The position numbers and the translations under genes are program-made. The notes under the pieces were generated by a model. The model ran no database searches and was not told the DNA's origin. It saw nothing but the letters and a program-made list of their open reading frames with translations. Shown piece by piece: positions 60,601 to 64,000 of a stretch of 64,000 nt of DNA. Source of the DNA: Luteibacter yeojuensis (GTDB lineage Bacteria; Pseudomonadota; Gammaproteobacteria; Xanthomonadales; Rhodanobacteraceae). The number at the start of each line of letters is the position of its first letter. The stretch's first letter is position 1. The DNA lies in contig NZ_JAAQTL010000001.1 of assembly GCF_011742875.1 (NCBI RefSeq), positions 1,178,001 through 1,242,000 on the forward strand, given 5' to 3'.

Positions 60601-63600
60601 GCCTTGAGGTTCATGCTGTCGTCGATGCTGGCCGCACGCAGGGTGAGCGAGCCACCGAGGCCATCGCGGGAGAGCGCCGTGCCTTCGGTACCGTGCAGGC
60701 CCAAGCTGCCCGTGGTGACCAGTGTGGTGGCGGCGCCGCCATCGGCGACAAACACCGGCGCCGAAAGATTCACGGAGGCCGCACCGAAGTCCATGCCGCC
60801 CTGTGCCGCGGCGACGATGCCGGAGGTGGCGGAACCGTCGAAGGCGCCGAACCCACGCAACATGGCCTTGCCCTGGCCGAAGTCGATTTCGTTCGCATCG
60901 ACGTGGAACACGCCACCGCCCGCCAGTGCGTCGCCCGCCGTGGCGCCCAGCAGGTTCGCGAAGGTGACCGTGCCGGCGTGCAGGTTCACGTCGTGACCGT
61001 CGCCCGCGAGCGCCCCCGCGCTCAGGACGAGACTGTTGTCGACAGCGACGTCCTGTGCACCAAGGAAATCGATGTTTCCTCGGCTGCGTAGCGTGACCGA
61101 ATCGGAACCACGCCATTGCGCCAGGGTCGCCGCGCCGATAGCCAGGCCATCGGAGGGTGCTGTCGCGTCTGCGCCGACGAAAGCGATGCGGTTGGCCGTG
61201 GCGTCGATATGCCTGCCCGACAGCAGCGCATTGTCGTCCACGCGCACAAGACCGGTCCCATCCAGCGACAGGGCGTTGCCGCCCGCCACCGTCGCGCCGG
61301 CGTCGATCGTCAACATGCCACCCGGCGAACCGTTGCCCAGGCCGAAGCGCGAGATGGATGCGGGATCGTTCTGCGAGACACGAAGCATCGCGCCGTTGCC
61401 GTCGATCGCCGACACCGGCTTGCCGCCGGCATCGTTGCCCGCGTCGCGGCCGAAGACCAGCGGCTGGCTGGCTACCGGGTTGCCGTTCCCTCGCGCGGCG
61501 AGGACGCTGCCGTTTTCGAGGGTGATGCCGTCACCGTCGGCACCGGCCACCAGCAGGATTTCCTGGCCGGCCAACGGATGCGCGGCGTCGTTCGAAAGCA
61601 GGACGGCATCGGCGGTCACGTCGACGTGATCGCCGTCGGTGTCGCTGCGCCGGGTGCCGCCGAGAAGCAGGCTGCCCGCACCCAGCGTGGTGAGTCCGTC
61701 CGCCGAGATGCCGAGGTATCCGTCGCGCGCGGTATCGCCACCGCCAAGGATCTGGATGGCCTGGCCGGCAATATCCACCTGCGAGGTGCGGCCGCCGTCG
61801 TCCGGCGTGGCGTCCAGCGTCGCGCCGAGGTCCAGCCGATGCCCCGCGCCAATCTGCAGCCTGCCGGCATCGGCCGCCAGGGGCGGTGCCACCTGGCCCT
61901 TCTTGCCGGCGGCGGCATGGAAGAAGGTATCGGCATCGGTCAGGCGGTACTGCGAGTATTGCTGCCAGGTGTCCGCCGACTGCACCACGAAGGTCGTCGT
62001 CCGCGCGTCGTGCGCACCGGTGAGCGCGTCGCCATAGTAACCGCCGACGGCATAGCCACCGTCCGCGAACGTCGCGGCACGGCCGACGACGGCATCGCGC
62101 GACGTCGTCTGGTAGATGCGCATCGCACCCGGCAAGGTCGCGTACTGTGCCGGCAACAGCGTGTAATAACCGGCGGACAGGCCAGGCACACCGGAGAGAT
62201 ACACCTGGCGGCCCACGCCAGGTTGGGCCACTCCGTTAGCATCCATGGCCAGGTCGTTTGGCGCGATTGCGCCGTGGTAGCCCGGCAGGATCGCATAGAC
62301 GGCTGCGCCGTTCGGCGCCGTGGCAAGCAGGTCTCGTGTGCCGCCTGTGCCCGGCACGAACTCCGCGGCCTGCAGGCCGCCACCGCCATCGAGGTCGATG
62401 GTCGCGCCCGCGTCGAGCGCCACGGCATCGCCCTGAATGTCGACCTGCTTGGCGGGCGGCGCATCGATAAGAGGCGCGGCGGTATTAGTCCTCAGGGCGT
62501 AATGCCATTCCACGCCGTCCACGGTGTTGCCGTAGGGCACGGTGAGGCCATCGAGCGACACGGAGGTCACACTGCCAGGAGCGAGATGGACGCTCTTCGT
62601 GTTGGCCAACGCCGGCAAACCGGCGGTCAGGCCGAAATCGGTGGCGCTCGCGGTCGGATCCGTCGTGCCCAGCACGAGCGTGCCCGAGGGCACGCGGATC
62701 GTTCCCTGCTGTTCGATATGGTCGGCGCTGACCAGCAGCGCGCCTCCGGCGGACAGGGGCGTGGCCGGCGCGTGGCCGGATGGAAGGAAGGTGACGGTCG
62801 TTTCGCGTGCATTGCCTGCCGCGTCGGGCAAGCCCGAGGCGTTCGCATCGATGGCGAAACGGTAGCCGCTGGTCGGATACACCTGCCCTGCCGAGAAGAC
62901 CAGGTCGCCCGTGGAGAACAACATGCCTGGGACGACCTTCGAACCATCGCCCCCGGCAAAAAGAGATGGGAAGGTAAAGCGAATATCGTCGCTGGCGTTG
63001 AAACGGGCCTGTCGCCAGCCCTGCAGGTCGATCATGCCGCCCATGTCGATGTTGGCGGCGTTCACATCGAGGATGCCATCGCCCGCCACCGCTGCCGGCT
63101 TCGCCGCGCTACCGACGATCTGAACGTAGGGCGCGGCGATGCCTACATGGCCCGCGCCCTGCCCGTAGCCCGTCGGCATGCCGATGCCCGTGGCATTCGC
63201 GGGCAACGCCTCGATTCCGGATGCGTTGACGAGGACCTGGCGACCGAGATTGAGGTTGACGTCGCCGGCGAAAGCGAGCGGCAGGATCCGTTGTCCGGCC
63301 GGTGTCTCGTCTGCCGGAGGACCGAACTGCAAGGTGCTTATGCCCGAACCGTCGAGCACGTCGGCGGCAAATTCAATGGTGCCGTCCGCGCCGAAAACAC
63401 CGCCGTCGATGGCGTCATCGCCAGCGAAGGCTGGCTTGCCATCCTGCGACTGACGCACGAGGATGCCGGTGGGCCTGACCTTGGCGGAATCGTCGTCCCC
63501 ATCCAGCGCCACAATCTTGAGCGACCCGCCCTCCGCCGATGGCGCGCCGCCATGCGCGTCCAGCGTCGCGCCGATGTACAACCCCGCGGACGCACCGAAG

Positions 63601-64000
63601 ACGATGCTGCCCGCATCGCTCCATACCGCCGTCGGCACCACGTCGGCCGTCACGCCGTTGAGGCGGCGCGAGGCTCCAGGCAGATCGAAGGTATCCGCCG
63701 CACCGGAGACATCGATGCGGGCACCGTCGTCGGCGATCACGAAGGTTTCGTAGCTGCCGTTCAGGGCGACCGAGCCGCCTGCGAGCACGTCGCCGACACG
63801 CGGTACCGTGCGCCCAGCCGGGCCGTTCGCCGGGACCGCCTGCGGATCCACCAGCGCGACGCCGCTGGCATCGAGCACGGCATGGCTGCCGACGCGTATA
63901 CGTGAAGTCAGTCCCCCATCGGCCGTGGGGCGGGTGGTGGAAAGGTTGATCGCTCCCCCGTGCGCCACCAGGTTCCCGTCGACCTCGACGTTGTGCCTGG
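54645..64000 (-). CDS. Giant filamentous haemagglutinin-type exoprotein (DUF3739 C-terminus), partial
   Basis: The frame is open to the window edge, showing the C-terminal 3,117 residues; the signal peptide and TPS secretion domain must lie upstream. The sequence is a repetitive beta-helix (VHAGGDI, VDAGGDISEL, LSAGGRL-like units, many Gly/Asp/Val turns). The last 900 residues match the DUF3739 region of two-partner-secreted haemagglutinins (TSRVSAGRDIYDTAYPNA-like, RSSTIQTQQGGDVTLLGPGG). Two copies of a 203-residue Tyr/Phe-rich segment interrupt the helix at about residues 1610-2010 of the visible part. It likely forms a surface adhesin; the TpsB partner is not in the window. Confidence 0.9.
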   Translation of the reverse strand, partial: RHNVEVDGNLVAHGGAINLSTTRPTADGGLTSRIRVGSHAVLDASGVALVDPQAVPANGPAGRTVPRVGDVLAGGSVALNGSYETFVIADDGARIDVSGAADTFDLPGASRRLNGVTADVVPTAVWSDAGSIVFGASAGLYIGATLDAHGGAPSAEGGSLKIVALDGDDDSAKVRPTGILVRQSQDGKPAFAGDDAIDGGVFGADGTIEFAADVLDGSGISTLQFGPPADETPAGQRILPLAFAGDVNLNLGRQVLVNASGIEALPANATGIGMPTGYGQGAGHVGIAAPYVQIVGSAAKPAAVAGDGILDVNAANIDMGGMIDLQGWRQARFNASDDIRFTFPSLFAGGDGSKVVPGMLFSTGDLVFSAGQVYPTSGYRFAIDANASGLPDAAGNARETTVTFLPSGHAPATPLSAGGALLVSADHIEQQGTIRVPSGTLVLGTTDPTASATDFGLTAGLPALANTKSVHLAPGSVTSVSLDGLTVPYGNTVDGVEWHYALRTNTAAPLIDAPPAKQVDIQGDAVALDAGATIDLDGGGGLQAAEFVPGTGGTRDLLATAPNGAAVYAILPGYHGAIAPNDLAMDANGVAQPGVGRQVYLSGVPGLSAGYYTLLPAQYATLPGAMRIYQTTSRDAVVGRAATFADGGYAVGGYYGDALTGAHDARTTTFVVQSADTWQQYSQYRLTDADTFFHAAAGKKGQVAPPLAADAGRLQIGAGHRLDLGATLDATPDDGGRTSQVDIAGQAIQILGGGDTARDGYLGISADGLTTLGAGSLLLGGTRRSDTDGDHVDVTADAVLLSNDAAHPLAGQEILLVAGADGDGITLENGSVLAARGNGNPVASQPLVFGRDAGNDAGGKPVSAIDGNGAMLRVSQNDPASISRFGLGNGSPGGMLTIDAGATVAGGNALSLDGTGLVRVDDNALLSGRHIDATANRIAFVGADATAPSDGLAIGAATLAQWRGSDSVTLRSRGNIDFLGAQDVAVDNSLVLSAGALAGDGHDVNLHAGTVTFANLLGATAGDALAGGGVFHVDANEIDFGQGKAMLRGFGAFDGSATSGIVAAAQGGMDFGAASVNLSAPVFVADGGAATTLVTTGSLGLHGTEGTALSRDGLGGSLTLRAASIDDSMNLKAAAGGLTLDATQGGIRVDAGATLDVGGVTRQFFDTAAYAPGGNLVLSAIGDIAIDDGANVRYGGAAEAGDAGSFKAVAGGALSLGGSYDGHAADGYRGGYFTIGTGGALDLDTLAGRVAASGSTGLVDITSGEGDLALSAGHTLTANKVYLYANGGKARIDGTVDASSPAGSRIEVWARQGVDINGTLDAHVTTPEQRGGDVLLGTTGTGNGGTDPTYGYEEVDRADAGYVHVGAGARIDVSGGANTAFAGGKLSIRAPLLADGDVPVTIDNPGSITGARDVTVEPFAVWSTKDGTSNQQYFDGVIDPAGWFEKDGVTMVAGTWTDGKGNVLPPPTDAAQQADYLDQYYFTPDAINLDHAGFYGYRDGDPTHGPGTLMGFVQQPGFTFGDRFAGIANVHVRPGIELRNPVDGGNDGDIEVVTHWNLGAGVTGADGKPQLAYRYNGEAPILTVRAGGNLDLKASITDGFYQSNDGAQLNDPPSDAPDDPQYDAALAEYQAAQAFLDANNAWNGTINLADGDPGEFKTPGGGTADISKDPYYQPLTAPSKGQDDDYYVNYQQYITEFGDNNTNFGWSSLFVSQNALGFLAYHPTTQQAPQPASFATYDDYVSAYADWLANTFPLFVPAGETPSPILLPIASDYSAWSRDYTRYISGHFDYYNLAQFIGDGLNSQLFYAPFAPRESNPVNPVNPLYTAALTAYQKAQLFLDANGAWNGTINLASGDPGEFKTPGGGTADITKDPYYQPLTAPLQKQTDDYYNNYQKYIVEFGDNETNFGWSTTFVAQNSLGFLTYNPTTQQAPQPASFATYDDYANAYADWLGNTFPLFVPTGETPSPILLPIASDYSDWSRDYTRYISGHFDYYNLAQFIGDGLNSQLFYAPFAPREQADATPPPAVSYGKPAANNSPSNMPSYGNAASLASATLLGGPSTSYRFVAGADTGAADPLSTLAASAANVRLDGHFAVKDTVTDPTIVTPNGPFSGKTLYMPTTIRTGTGDIDMVSAGDIQWLDAAAPATIYTAGAPAEGTTAGTESDVLRPAEDLSGKYDNQPDMLVNGLVNPDHAGDIHLHAGGDITAIQGVVDADGSQTKSNPGTSVAQYWWQWMQVGNAADGSRSSIDFANFRQGVMSVGGNVDVDAGGDISELSVSLPTTWYKNTDGKSIATVGGGDLSVHAGGDILSGTYFVAKGTMDVRADGAIAVSPSLANVDTGVSSGSAGGDVTTPVSTLFGLQDTQATVSARQGADIGGVYDPSYYGVLSPAGHPDSQGYSTASSFDAASVAGDVVFGSLLAPGRVFGGAFDTGAGDTGAGVLLAANIALAAMGGSIDIRTNGQLFPSPEGNLTLLAADSIGLTASNVLLTSRFFGLIDSSPNDMPSPLKPLMSGGNWLGADEKSAATNASFHEPDALHADDTTPVRIYAADGDITSGLTDASGITWNALVLLPSKQADIRAGRDIVNLSLIGQHTRASDITRVSAGRDIYDTAYPNAANVSGLYSWWSNKVPALLVGGPGTFVVDAGRDVGPFVSQADLTLKPRDPSLNATPTGIQAVGNFYNPYLPHESADILVNFGIAPGVNTAGFIAHYLDGTDGLPGLMPDLVQFMQQRIAGKATATGHLGDEVAVALTPEQARDLFDKEPDIVQRLFAEKVLFKLLAQVGTDYQDASSPYAGQYARGYEALANLFPAAWGYTSNGTGQGGLNGAAATVGTGDLDIRSSTIQTQQGGDVTLLGPGGQALIGSTSAPSKFVNSQGRVVAGPNSMGLLTLEQGNVNVFADRSLLLAQSRVFTEQGGDVTIWSSNGDINAGQGAKTSSEIPPPTFLCDVDAWCRVDARGQVSGAGIATLQTVEGAAAGNAYLIAPRGTVDAGDAGIRVAGNLVIAAARVANADNIQVKGEAIGVPVTAAVNVGALNAASAAATAASQAAEDVARKQQADARDRLPSEISVRVLRDGDTTSSASPAAGYDGSSPIRVLGPGDASRQLTDAERKALRRM
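57955..58525 (-). repeat. Tandem repeat unit 2 of the exoprotein (609-base period)
   Basis: Second copy of a segment repeated exactly 609 bases away; the frame is preserved. It encodes PYYQPLTAP, EFGDNETNFGWST, TFPLFVPTGETPSPILLPIA and NLAQFIGDGLNSQLFYAPFA. Differences from the other copy are scattered substitutions. Confidence 0.9.
58564..59134 (-). repeat. Tandem repeat unit 1 of the exoprotein (609-base period)
   Basis: First copy, with matching landmarks PYYQPLTAP, EFGDNNTNFGWSS, TFPLFVPAGETPSPILLPIA and NLAQFIGDGLNSQLFYAPFA. The offset between landmarks is 609 bases at both ends, that is 203 codons without indels. Confidence 0.9.

Noticed and set aside
1..64000. tRNA, rRNA, CRISPR arrays, prophage and transposase genes
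   Set aside because: None was recognised by eye on either strand; short tRNAs could still be missed without a covariance search.

Overview
The window is high-GC, densely packed bacterial chromosome with about 55 protein genes, no recognisable rRNA, tRNA or CRISPR array, and no transposase or phage gene. Several things point to the Xanthomonadales, most likely a Rhodanobacteraceae-type genus such as Luteibacter or Dyella: exbB-exbD-msbA-lpxK in one operon, the methionine importer metNIQ, a YajQ c-di-GMP-binding protein, a Clp/CRP-type site, XrtA-style exopolysaccharide export genes, and many short dispersed palindromic repeats. The genus is inference; no marker gene settles it.

Layout. 1-3.0 kb: an exopolysaccharide export module on the minus strand (Wza-like lipoprotein, Wzz/GumC-like chain-length protein, CapB-like ATPase with a degenerate P-loop). 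3.1-7.3 kb: YdcF, a small lipoprotein, IspG and a cardiolipin-synthase-like phospholipase D. 7.3-9.7 kb: feoA-feoB plus a small Cys-rich membrane protein, behind a Fur-box promoter. 9.8-12.4 kb: a LiuC-like hydratase, the PBP4-type DacB and a glutathione peroxidase. 12.5-15.1 kb: metN-metI-metQ. 15.1-19.0 kb: exbB-exbD-msbA-lpxK. 19.2-25.8 kb: a GH92 mannosidase, an ArsR/SRPBCC pair with twin palindromic operators, and ComEC. 25.9-33.9 kb: a His/Gly/Arg-rich lipoprotein, a histone-H1-like Lys/Ala protein, a rhomboid protease, PhzF, a YaiI-like protein, a DDAH-like hydrolase, an unknown small protein, a beta-hydroxyacid dehydrogenase, a BaiN-type flavoprotein and YajQ. 34.0-43.9 kb: three c-di-GMP genes interspersed with an S9 peptidase, a YjdJ-like acetyltransferase and CorA. 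44.0-50.9 kb: AlkB-like, SodC, RsuA, RsmC-like, SelO, an orphan secreted protein and a PAS-GGDEF-EAL protein. 51.0-64.0 kb: orphan type II secretion minor pseudopilins I, J and K, a PstS-like secreted binding protein, and the C-terminal 3,117 residues of a giant filamentous-haemagglutinin-type exoprotein that runs off the window.

How it fits together. The recurring themes are surface and envelope (EPS export, LpxK/MsbA, DacB, cardiolipin synthase, GH92, the FHA-like giant) and cyclic di-GMP (four GGDEF proteins plus YajQ in 17 kb, one behind a near-consensus Clp site). The most unusual block is the last one: a giant exoprotein, a PstS-like binding protein and a split-off gspI-J-K pseudopilin set, all on the minus strand. 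No intergenic gap exceeds 300 bases; the larger ones (2986-3152, 4185-4405, 5666-5800, 19015-19230, 38658-38943, 42556-42816, 54422-54644) are described below. Eight copies of a REP-like palindrome sit in gaps, and two of them supply the stop codons of neighbouring genes.
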